Origin: Bacteroides faecium
GTDB taxonomy: Bacteria; Bacteroidota; Bacteroidia; Bacteroidales; Bacteroidaceae
Direction: 5' to 3'
Assembly (NCBI RefSeq): GCF_012113595.1
Contig: NZ_CP050831.1
Coordinates: forward strand, 3,348,001 to 3,412,000
Length of the DNA: 64,000 nt
How positions within the stretch are numbered: position 1 is the first letter of the stretch; every line of letters begins with the position of its first letter. The position numbers and the translations under genes were made by a program. Positions 35,925-43,184 of the stretch are shown one piece after another. The notes under the pieces are model-generated. The model did not search any database. It was not told the origin of the DNA and saw nothing but the letters and a program-made list of their open reading frames with translations.

Positions 35925-37306
35925 GTACCAAACATTCAAAAGCTGCCGAAAAGTTCTTGCAGGACAGCAAGATGGCAGCATGGCATAACGAAACCCTTTG
36001 GATGGTCCGTGCCAAAAGGGATAAGATGAGTAAGGAAGTTCCCGAATGGGAAGAGTTGCGCAACAAGGCTTGTGAACTGAAACTGTATTCCAACAGCCAC
36101 CTCGAAGAACTCTTGCTGGAATTCGAGAAGAATGCTACTGCCAACGGTGCCATCGTTCATTGGGCAAAGGATGCCGATGAATACTGTGCCATCGTCTACG
36201 AGATACTGAACGAACATAACGTGCACCATTTCATCAAAAGCAAGTCGATGCTTGCCGAAGAATGTGGACTGAATCCTTTCCTGATGGAGCGTGGCATTGA
36301 CGTCGTGGAGTCCGATTTGGGCGAACGTATCCTGCAATTGATGCATCTCGAGCCCAGCCATATCGTTCTGCCTGCCATCCACATCAAGCGGGAGCAGGTA
36401 GGAGAACTTTTTGAGAAAGAAATGGGAACGGAAAAAGGAAACTTTGACCCGACATACCTGACTCATGCTGCCCGCAAGAATCTGCGCCATCTCTTCCTCA
36501 ATGCCGAAGCTGCCATGACAGGAGCCAATTTCGCCGTGGCTTCTACCGGAGACATCGTTGTCTGTACGAATGAAGGCAATGCCGATATGGGCACTTCGTA
36601 TCCGAAACTGAATATTGCCGCTTTCGGTATGGAAAAGATTGTACCGGATTTGGATGCGCTGGGCGTGTTTACCCGGTTGTTGGCGCGTTCGGCTACCGGA
36701 CAGCCGGTGACGACATATACTTCTCATTACCGTCGTCCGCGTGAAGGTGGCGAATACCATATCATCATTGTAGACAATGGGCGGAGTTCTTTGCTTTCCA
36801 AGCCCGACCATATCAAGACACTGAACTGCATCCGCTGTGGTGCCTGCATGAATACCTGTCCTGTATATCGCCGGAGTGGCGGATACTCTTATACTTATTT
36901 CATTCCCGGTCCTATCGGAATCAATTTGGGAATGGCGCATAATCCGGAGAAGTATTATGATAATCTTTCTGCCTGTTCATTGTGTATGTCCTGTTCCGAC
37001 GTCTGTCCGGTGAAAGTCGATTTGGCCGAACAGATTTATAAATGGCGTCAGGATTTGGACGGGCTTGGAAAGGCAAATACAGGAAAGAAGATAATGTCCG
37101 GCGGTATGAAGTTCCTGATGGAACGTCCGGCGTTGTTCAACGCTGCTTTGTGGGCAGCCCCGGTGATAAACAGCCTGCCCCGTTTTATGAAATACAATGA
37201 TTTCGATGATTGGGGCAAAGGGCGCGAACTGCCGGAATTTGCAAAAGAGTCATTCAATGAAATGTGGAAGAAAAACAAGGTACAGGGAAAGGAGGAATCC
37301 AAATGA
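35921..37306 (+). CDS. lutB: Lactate utilisation protein LutB
   Basis: Iron-sulphur subunit of 461 residues of LutABC. Two 4Fe-4S motifs, CIRCGACMNTCPVYRR (near residue 306) and CSLCMSCSDVCPVKVDL (near residue 353), sit in the C-terminal third; the N-terminal domain is the LUD-type fold (MTGANFAVASTGDIVVCTNEGN). The start at 35921 (MSTKHSKAAEKF) overlaps the lutA stop as ATGA; the frame is open upstream inside lutA but coding there belongs to lutA. Confidence 0.95.
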   Translation: MSTKHSKAAEKFLQDSKMAAWHNETLWMVRAKRDKMSKEVPEWEELRNKACELKLYSNSHLEELLLEFEKNATANGAIVHWAKDADEYCAIVYEILNEHNVHHFIKSKSMLAEECGLNPFLMERGIDVVESDLGERILQLMHLEPSHIVLPAIHIKREQVGELFEKEMGTEKGNFDPTYLTHAARKNLRHLFLNAEAAMTGANFAVASTGDIVVCTNEGNADMGTSYPKLNIAAFGMEKIVPDLDALGVFTRLLARSATGQPVTTYTSHYRRPREGGEYHIIIVDNGRSSLLSKPDHIKTLNCIRCGACMNTCPVYRRSGGYSYTYFIPGPIGINLGMAHNPEKYYDNLSACSLCMSCSDVCPVKVDLAEQIYKWRQDLDGLGKANTGKKIMSGGMKFLMERPALFNAALWAAPVINSLPRFMKYNDFDDWGKGRELPEFAKESFNEMWKKNKVQGKEESK

Positions 37307-37884
37307 GCAGTAGAGAAGAAATATTAGCCAGTATTCGCAAGAATACGCAAGTACGTTATGATAAACCGGATATAGCGGATATGAAACGATTGTCATATCC
37401 GGATAAGATAGAACAGTTTTGTGCTATCAGCCGTGCGGTTGGCGGCACAGCGGTCATACTAGGCGAAGGGGAAGATGTGAATGCCGTGATACGCAGGACA
37501 TATCCCGATGCTATGCGCATTGCTTCCGTATTGCCGGACATCTCTTGCGCTACTTTCAATCCCGATAACCTGGACGACCCGAAAGAATTGGACGGTACGG
37601 ACGTGGCAGTGGTGAAAGGGGAAATCGGCGTAGCCGAGAACGGAGCCATCTGGATTCCGCAGACAGTGAAGTATAAAGCTATTTATTTTATTTCGGAGAA
37701 GTTGGTTATCCTGCTCGACCGGAATAAAATAGTGAATACCATGTATGATGCTTACCGTGAACTGGACGGACAGGAATATAAGTTCGGTACGTTCATCTCC
37801 GGTCCTTCCAAGACAGCCGACATCGAGCAGGCATTGGTGATGGGAGCGCATGGTGCGCGGGATGTATTAGTAATATTAATGTAG
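37303..37884 (+). CDS. lutC: Lactate utilisation protein LutC
   Basis: LUD-domain subunit of 193 residues completing LutABC. Start MSSREEILASIRKN at 37303, overlapping the lutB stop (ATGA) and preceded by GGAGGAAT. Family features are VAVVKGEIGVAENGAIWIPQ and the end IEQALVMGAHGARDVLVIL. The transcript is followed by a 22-bp-period repeat array rather than a standard terminator. Confidence 0.94.
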   Translation: MSSREEILASIRKNTQVRYDKPDIADMKRLSYPDKIEQFCAISRAVGGTAVILGEGEDVNAVIRRTYPDAMRIASVLPDISCATFNPDNLDDPKELDGTDVAVVKGEIGVAENGAIWIPQTVKYKAIYFISEKLVILLDRNKIVNTMYDAYRELDGQEYKFGTFISGPSKTADIEQALVMGAHGARDVLVILM

Positions 37885-37956
37885 TATCCTGTTTATTATT
37901 CTAAAATAAATTTGGTTTTAAAACAATGGAGCTTTATTTTTGTTAGCACAAACAAA

Positions 37957-38035
37957 ACAGAGGCTCTGTTACAATAAAACGGAGCCTCTGTTTACCACAA
38001 ATAGAGGCTCCGTTTGGTGTAAATAGAGCCTCTGT
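37957..38035. repeat. Second array of four 13-bp palindromic units with 22-bp period
   Basis: Units begin at 37957, 37979, 38001 and 38023: ACAGAGGCTCTGT, ACGGAGCCTCTGT, ATAGAGGCTCCGT, ATAGAGCCTCTGT, each preceded and followed by A/T-rich bases. Same unit, count and period as the array at 18707-18785. Neighbouring units are mutually complementary, so the RNA could form two hairpins in series. Confidence 0.88.
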
Positions 38036-38081
38036 TTTAGCTCATTGATTCAGAAGAATAAACTGTTTAAATATAAATAAT

Positions 38082-38954
38082 ATGTATGCCAATAAAGTAA
38101 AGAAAATAGCTGCTGTCCATGACCTTTCGGGGATGGGGCGCGTATCTCTGACTGTCGTTATTCCTATTCTTTCATCAATGGGCTTTCAGGTTTGTCCGCT
38201 TCCTACGGCAGTGTTGTCCAATCATACACAATATCCCGGCTTTTCCTTTTTAGACCTCACTGATGAAATGCCGAAGATTATAGCTGGATGGAAGAAGCTG
38301 GAAGTACAATTCGATGCCATTTATACCGGATACCTCGGTTCTCCGAAGCAGATACAGATTGTTTCCGATTTTATCAAAGACTTCCGCCAGCCGGATAGCC
38401 TGGTAGTAGCCGACCCGGTATTGGGGGATAATGGCCGCCTGTATACCAACTTTGATATGGAGATGGTAAAAGAAATGCGTCACCTGATAACTAAGGCAGA
38501 TGTGATTACTCCTAATCTGACGGAGCTGTTCTATTTGCTGGACAGACCTTATAAGGCAGATAATACGGATGAGGAATTGAAAGAATATCTCCGGCTTTTA
38601 TCCGATAAGGGTCCGGAAGTCGTTATCATTACCAGTGTCCCCGTACATGATGAACCACATAAAACTTCCGTTTATGCATACAACCGCCAGGGAAACCGCT
38701 ATTGGAAAGTGACCTGCCCTTATCTGCCCGCCCATTATCCCGGAACGGGAGATACCTTTACCAGCGTGATTACCGGTTCATTGATGCAGGGGGACAGCCT
38801 TCCGATGGCATTAGACCGTGCTACGCAGTTTATCCTGCAAGGTATCCGCGCCACTTTCGGTTATGAATATGACAACCGCGAAGGTATCCTGTTGGAGAAA
38901 GTTCTTCATAATCTGGATATGCCGATACAAATGGCGAGTTATGAACTGATATAG
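38082..38954 (+). CDS. Pyridoxal/pyridoxamine kinase
   Basis: PfkB/ribokinase-fold kinase of 290 residues, salvaging vitamin B6 by phosphorylating pyridoxal or pyridoxamine. Visible: AAVHDLSGMGRVSLTVVIPIL (substrate-binding N-terminus), TAVLSNHTQYPGF, DPVLGDNGRLY, ITPNLTELFYLL and the anion hole GTGDTFTSVITGSL with catalytic Asp near residue 226. Single gene; no promoter box is evident, so its leader probably includes the repeat array upstream. Confidence 0.92.
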   Translation: MYANKVKKIAAVHDLSGMGRVSLTVVIPILSSMGFQVCPLPTAVLSNHTQYPGFSFLDLTDEMPKIIAGWKKLEVQFDAIYTGYLGSPKQIQIVSDFIKDFRQPDSLVVADPVLGDNGRLYTNFDMEMVKEMRHLITKADVITPNLTELFYLLDRPYKADNTDEELKEYLRLLSDKGPEVVIITSVPVHDEPHKTSVYAYNRQGNRYWKVTCPYLPAHYPGTGDTFTSVITGSLMQGDSLPMALDRATQFILQGIRATFGYEYDNREGILLEKVLHNLDMPIQMASYELI

Positions 38955-38958
38955 GAAA

Positions 38959-40134
38959 TCAGAACTGTACCGTTACCCTTGTCGGAAGGTTTCCGAACGT
39001 CCACTTCGGACCTTCTTTGACAAGCCGGATTGCTTCCTTATCGGCAGATTCGCATAAACCATGAACGACAGTGATATTCTGTGGCTTTCCTTCTTTGTCA
39101 ACAAAGAAAGCAAGAACTACCTCGCCTTTCACATCCTTACACTTTTCATCATTCGGGCGAATAAGATTTTCTTCCAAATACTTCTTATATTTACGTTTGC
39201 CTATTACCGGCTGCGGAGTCTGGTATTTATCTTTTGTTCCCACTACCACCACTTCGTCAAGCGTTTGCTTATCCTCATTCATGGCAATCAACATTGTCCG
39301 GCTGGTATCTACCGGTATTTCCACCGGTTCGTAACCGATAAACTGTGCTGTCAGTTCTTTGTTGCCTTCTTCTTTCTTCAATGCAAACTCACCGTTGAGG
39401 TCTGTGATTGTACCTGTATTCGTTCCGGTATATGCTACACTGGCTCCAATGATTGGTTGTCCCTTTTCATCCGTCACTTTGCCCTTAATCAGATTCCGGT
39501 TAGGAATGGCTGCTTTTGCCACTTTTATCTGATGAACCTTGGAGCGAGAAGTATCTGTATCCGCTACTATTGTTTCTTCCAGCATTATCGCTTGTCCGGC
39601 AGTTTCCTCTCCGGTAGCTTCTTCTATAACCGGTGTTGCTGCTACCGGTGCACTTTGCGGTTTAGGAGTCGTTTTGCTTTTGGCTACTATATTCTTTTTA
39701 TCTGCTTGCTTTACGATAACTTCATGAGTAGAATCTTGCTTCATCTTCGCTTCAGCCAGAGAGGAAGTCTCCTCTTTCGGGGTGACAGGCTCGAACACTG
39801 CCGAAGGAATATCTTCTTTAGCAATAAACACATCATCTGCCATACTCTTTTTAAGGAACAGGAAATAAGTGCTGATACCGATTCCAATCACCAGGCAAGC
39901 AGCAATGCTCCAAGTGATGGCATACGAATTCTTTTTCTTTGAAGAGTCCGTATGCCTTGCTGTATGAGCTGAAACCTGCATCCGCAGTTTCTCTATCTGT
40001 TCTTCGTGATTCCCTTCCACCTGGCTGTATCCATCCATAGCATCAGCCAGAAAAGGGTCTTTCATCGACTCTTTTTCCAGCCGGTGTGCCTCTTTTCCTT
40101 TGCGGAGTCCTCGTATGTAGTCCAATAGTGTCAT
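38959..40134 (-). CDS. Membrane protein with carboxypeptidase-regulatory and TonB C-terminal domains (anti-sigma candidate)
   Basis: 391 residues. Cytosolic N-terminus (1-70, MTLLDYIRGLRKGKEAHRLE), one membrane helix (about 72-92, ITWSIAACLVIGIGISTYFLF), Pro/Lys/Thr-rich periplasmic linker, CarboxypepD_reg fold (LIKGKVTDEKGQPIIGASVAYTG), a short SusC-like segment LDEVVVVGTKDKY, and a TonB C-terminal-like domain (GEVVLAFFVDKEGKPQNITV, GPKWTFGNLPTRVTVQF). It overlaps the start of the sigma gene upstream by ATGA, so it probably acts as that factor's anti-sigma while its periplasmic part senses an envelope partner. This is inference from layout. Confidence 0.78.
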   Translation of the reverse strand: MTLLDYIRGLRKGKEAHRLEKESMKDPFLADAMDGYSQVEGNHEEQIEKLRMQVSAHTARHTDSSKKKNSYAITWSIAACLVIGIGISTYFLFLKKSMADDVFIAKEDIPSAVFEPVTPKEETSSLAEAKMKQDSTHEVIVKQADKKNIVAKSKTTPKPQSAPVAATPVIEEATGEETAGQAIMLEETIVADTDTSRSKVHQIKVAKAAIPNRNLIKGKVTDEKGQPIIGASVAYTGTNTGTITDLNGEFALKKEEGNKELTAQFIGYEPVEIPVDTSRTMLIAMNEDKQTLDEVVVVGTKDKYQTPQPVIGKRKYKKYLEENLIRPNDEKCKDVKGEVVLAFFVDKEGKPQNITVVHGLCESADKEAIRLVKEGPKWTFGNLPTRVTVQF

Positions 40135-40703
40135 AGGGTCTGTTTCTTAATGCAATTTTTTAAGTTTCGCTTTCCGTTTTGGATGTAGCTTTTCACATTG
40201 TTCAGAGTAAATCCGGTCTGCTCGGCAACGTCTGCATAGGACATCTCTTCCAGAAAGAAACGCGTAATGCTGAGCCGTTGTTCTTCGGGCAACTTTTCGA
40301 GGCAGTGATGCAATGCCTTCAATTGCTCTTCCGAACTTTCCTCTTCACTTAATAGATGCAGAAATTCGTCGGATTCCATAACATTAATGCTATAATCTAA
40401 CGGAATTTCCTTGTTTTCTTTCCGTAGAAGCTGCAAGCAATGATTCTTGCCTACGCGGTAGAGCCATGGCTTGAAGATCTTTATCTCATAATTGACCATT
40501 TTCGGCAATAAGTCTTCAAACAACTGCATCACAGCTTCCTGCGCACGGTCTTCATCTTGCAGATATTTCAGGCAAAGTCCATACAATAACGGGATATATC
40601 GGTTGTATAATTCACCGAAATACTCCGTATCCCCGGACTTAATATAATGTATAAGTAACTCTTCGTCCGATAGCTTCGATATGTTTCTTTTGAAAAACAG
40701 CAT
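40131..40703 (-). CDS. ECF-type RNA polymerase sigma-70 factor
   Basis: 190 residues with region 2 (GELYNRYIPLLYGLCLKYLQ, EDRAQEAVMQLFEDLL, KPWLYRVGKNHCLQLLR) and region 4 (CLEKLPEEQRLSITRFFLEEMSYADVAEQTGFTLNNVKSYI). It follows the PlsC-like gene directly and overlaps the next gene, so it is the fourth member of a minus-strand operon of lipid genes. Probably controls envelope or lipid functions. Confidence 0.92.
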   Translation of the reverse strand: MLFFKRNISKLSDEELLIHYIKSGDTEYFGELYNRYIPLLYGLCLKYLQDEDRAQEAVMQLFEDLLPKMVNYEIKIFKPWLYRVGKNHCLQLLRKENKEIPLDYSINVMESDEFLHLLSEEESSEEQLKALHHCLEKLPEEQRLSITRFFLEEMSYADVAEQTGFTLNNVKSYIQNGKRNLKNCIKKQTL

Positions 40704-41375
40704 CTATTCTTCGTCTTCTTCTATAATAACCTGATATTTCTCTTTCATTTCTTCAAAGTCCTCTGTTACCTGATTCAGAATCTCCTGCGTATCCGTACTC
40801 TTTATTAATGCGGGCGTGCCGTAATGGATGGATGCTTTATAGGGTAACAGTAAGAGTTCTCCTTTGGGCAAGGAACGCCCCATCCCCGTCATAAATACAG
40901 GGACATATTTCAGTTCAGGACGCAGGGAAAGGATGCGGGCTATGCCGGATTTTATCTTTCCCATTTGTTCCGGTTTTCCTCTTGTTCCTTCCGGGAAAAG
41001 GATGAGTGAATATCCGGCGTCAATGGCTTCAAGCATTTTGCGGATAGGGTCGTGTTCCGAATCTTTCTCTCCTTTTCTTCTGATTAAAAGCGTATTGATA
41101 AAATAATTGCTCATCGAAGCTTGAAAGCGGGTTCTGCCGAAATAATCCTCTGCGGCTACGGGCTTTACCTTCCACAAAAGATTGCCGGGCAGGGAAGATA
41201 ACAGGCTCAAGGTATCCAGATGACTGTTGTGGTTGGCAAGAATAATAAATTGCTTTTCCTTTCTGAGAAACCGGCAGTCAGTGAACTGGACTCCTACGAT
41301 TAACTTCAGGAACCAGTGGCAAATACCTTTATATATAATCTGCATAACGGCAGATTGAATGAATCTCTTTTTCAT
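40704..41375 (-). CDS. 1-acylglycerol-3-phosphate acyltransferase (PlsC-like)
   Basis: Membrane-bound acyltransferase of 223 residues. Motif I is NHNSHLDTLSLLSSLP (His-x4-Asp, near residue 50); the glycerol-phosphate-binding motif is ILFPEGTRGKPEQ; further VFMTGMGRSLPKG. It should transfer an acyl chain to lysophosphatidate or a related lipid. It lies 9 bp after the CdsA-like gene. Confidence 0.88.
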   Translation of the reverse strand: MKKRFIQSAVMQIIYKGICHWFLKLIVGVQFTDCRFLRKEKQFIILANHNSHLDTLSLLSSLPGNLLWKVKPVAAEDYFGRTRFQASMSNYFINTLLIRRKGEKDSEHDPIRKMLEAIDAGYSLILFPEGTRGKPEQMGKIKSGIARILSLRPELKYVPVFMTGMGRSLPKGELLLLPYKASIHYGTPALIKSTDTQEILNQVTEDFEEMKEKYQVIIEEDEE

Positions 41376-41384
41376 CGTTTCCGC

Positions 41385-42341
41385 CTAATAAGCAATGTAA
41401 TACACTAAATGAAAGAATACGGGAGCGGTATAGGACAGAGAGTCTATGCGGTCGAATACGCCGCCGTGTCCGGGGATACTGTTTCCCATGTCCTTGATTC
41501 CTTTATCCCGCTTGATGGCGGAGATAACCACATCTCCCGAGAATCCGGCAATGGCAATGAGTGCACTTACCAGGATTACATTAGGACCGGAAAGCGGAGT
41601 GAGGAAGCCCAGAAAATAACCGATAATGGTAGTGCTGATTACACCGCCCAGGAAACCTTCCCATGTCTTGTTGGGACTTACTTTAGGCAGAATCTTATGT
41701 CGTCCGAAAAGTTTTCCCCATACGAACTGCATGATGTCATTGATTTCCGTAAGGAATACAAGGAATAGCAATAATCCGCGTCCGCCCGCATTGAAGCCTG
41801 GCAGTTCGGGAAGCGAGAGGAGATAGGCAAGATGGCTGATACCGAATACGGAAAGCATCAGTATCCATTGCAATAGTGCCATCGACTTGGTGATGCCATG
41901 TGTCTCTCCTTTCAGGACGAGCCGGAAAGGGAGTACGAGGAACATAACTACCGGAATGAAGATGATATATGCTCCATACCAGGCTATATAGGCAAGATAA
42001 TATTGGATAGGAATAGCCAGTATTCCCCAAAACAGTGCCCCGCGGTCTGCTTCTCTGAATCCCAATACAGAATAAAGTTCTCTGAAGGCTATAAAAGAGA
42101 GGAAGGCGAGGAAGAAATAAGAGATATCATAGCTGATAAATACGGCACCGATAAACATTGCCGCCATAATCCACCAGGAACGGGTGCGGGCGGTGAGTTC
42201 GCTGATGTTAGTTTTCGGAGATAGCTTCTTTACAAGAAAAAGAAGGATGCTCGCTGTGGCAAGTAATCCGATAATGAGAGAGATGACGATGATTAATTCA
42301 TCGCTCAGCGTCGGAAAGATTTTATCTAGTAGTTCTTTCAT
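41385..42341 (-). CDS. Phosphatidate cytidylyltransferase family protein
   Basis: Multi-pass membrane protein of 318 residues. The C-terminal CTP-transfer signature is clear: SAIKRDKGIKDMGNSIPGHG (about residues 270-290), then GVFDRIDS. Also GRHKILPKVSPNKTWEGFLGG, another CdsA hallmark. It makes CDP-diacylglycerol-type intermediates. Its start overlaps the stop of the upstream CDP-alcohol transferase by ATGA, so substrate made here would feed that enzyme. Confidence 0.92.
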   Translation of the reverse strand: MKELLDKIFPTLSDELIIVISLIIGLLATASILLFLVKKLSPKTNISELTARTRSWWIMAAMFIGAVFISYDISYFFLAFLSFIAFRELYSVLGFREADRGALFWGILAIPIQYYLAYIAWYGAYIIFIPVVMFLVLPFRLVLKGETHGITKSMALLQWILMLSVFGISHLAYLLSLPELPGFNAGGRGLLLFLVFLTEINDIMQFVWGKLFGRHKILPKVSPNKTWEGFLGGVISTTIIGYFLGFLTPLSGPNVILVSALIAIAGFSGDVVISAIKRDKGIKDMGNSIPGHGGVFDRIDSLSYTAPVFFHLVYYIAY

Positions 42342-42994
42342 TTTATTTCATGATTTGATGTGTGTGACATGAGGTATAGTCGATATATAAGAGTGGCGAT
42401 AAGGCCGATATTCATAACTATGAGAATAATCAGACATACCATTTGTTCATATCCCCAATGCAGGGTACAAGTGGCGACTACAAAGGCAAATGTCAGTAAC
42501 GCCATGCGGTGTTGCTTTGCCATCGGGCCGTTAAAGAAATGCTGTTGTGTTTTATAAGCTCCTATCCAACGGAAATAAGCAGTCATCACGGCAAGCAGGG
42601 CAGCCAGCCATCCCAATTCTATCCCGAATCCACCTGCGACATAACCCACAGGAATGATGAACAGGGCGTCGGCAAAGCGGTCGGGCATATCATTGTAAAG
42701 GTCGCCGTTAGCACTTTTCTTTCCCCCTTCGATAGCCACCATTCCATCAAACAAATTGCATAGCAACCGTGATTGCATACAAACAATAAACAGAATATAG
42801 GCTACATATTTATTAAAATCGGGATAGATAACTGTGCTGATAAGCAGAACGCAACCCATCAGAGCAAAAAATACACTCATCATGGAAATTTGATTGGGGG
42901 TGATACCCCATCGAGTGAGTTTGCGGGCAATAATATTAGCCCAGGCAGTGTTTCGTGAGGCTATTTCCCGCCGTCCATCTACTTCGTCTTTCAT
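42338..42994 (-). CDS. CDP-alcohol phosphatidyltransferase family protein with altered metal site
   Basis: Membrane protein of 218 residues. The family motif (DxxDGxxAR, x8, GxxxDxxxD) aligns with CNLFDGMVAIE...NGDLYNDMPD, but the first and third Asp are Asn and the Arg is Ile; the second Asp and last Asp remain. Several membrane helices follow (ADALFIIPVGYVAGGFG, LIILIVMNIGLIATLIYRL). The start at 42994 (MKDEVDGRREIAS) is used because a promoter sits at 43018-43047, upstream of which the longer frame would have to begin. It leads the five-gene operon. The head group joined is unknown. Confidence 0.82.
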   Translation of the reverse strand: MKDEVDGRREIASRNTAWANIIARKLTRWGITPNQISMMSVFFALMGCVLLISTVIYPDFNKYVAYILFIVCMQSRLLCNLFDGMVAIEGGKKSANGDLYNDMPDRFADALFIIPVGYVAGGFGIELGWLAALLAVMTAYFRWIGAYKTQQHFFNGPMAKQHRMALLTFAFVVATCTLHWGYEQMVCLIILIVMNIGLIATLIYRLYLMSHTSNHEIK

Positions 42995-43017
42995 TTTTTG
43001 TGGATGTTTATTGTTCG

Positions 43018-43047
43018 CAAATATACACATCATATTAAGAGTTGCAA
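43018..43047 (-). promoter_or_regulatory. Promoter of the lipid/sigma operon
   Basis: TTG at 43047-43045, 19 bases, TATATTTG at 43025-43018 on the minus strand; a very good Bacteroides promoter. Transcription would start near 43012. Confidence 0.7.
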
Positions 43048-43184
43048 AGGAATGAGGAAGAATTTTGAAATACGCCTGTTTGCGATAAGATAAAAAAAAG
43101 TTTGATTGGTTTGTGGAATCTGTGTGAAATCTGCATCTCTATAGTAAAAGCGAGTTAATTGTAACATTTTAAAACGATAAAGTT

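Noticed and set aside
35936..36940. 334-codon open frame on the minus strand
   Set aside because: Lies wholly inside lutB, which is clearly coding with two iron-sulphur motifs.
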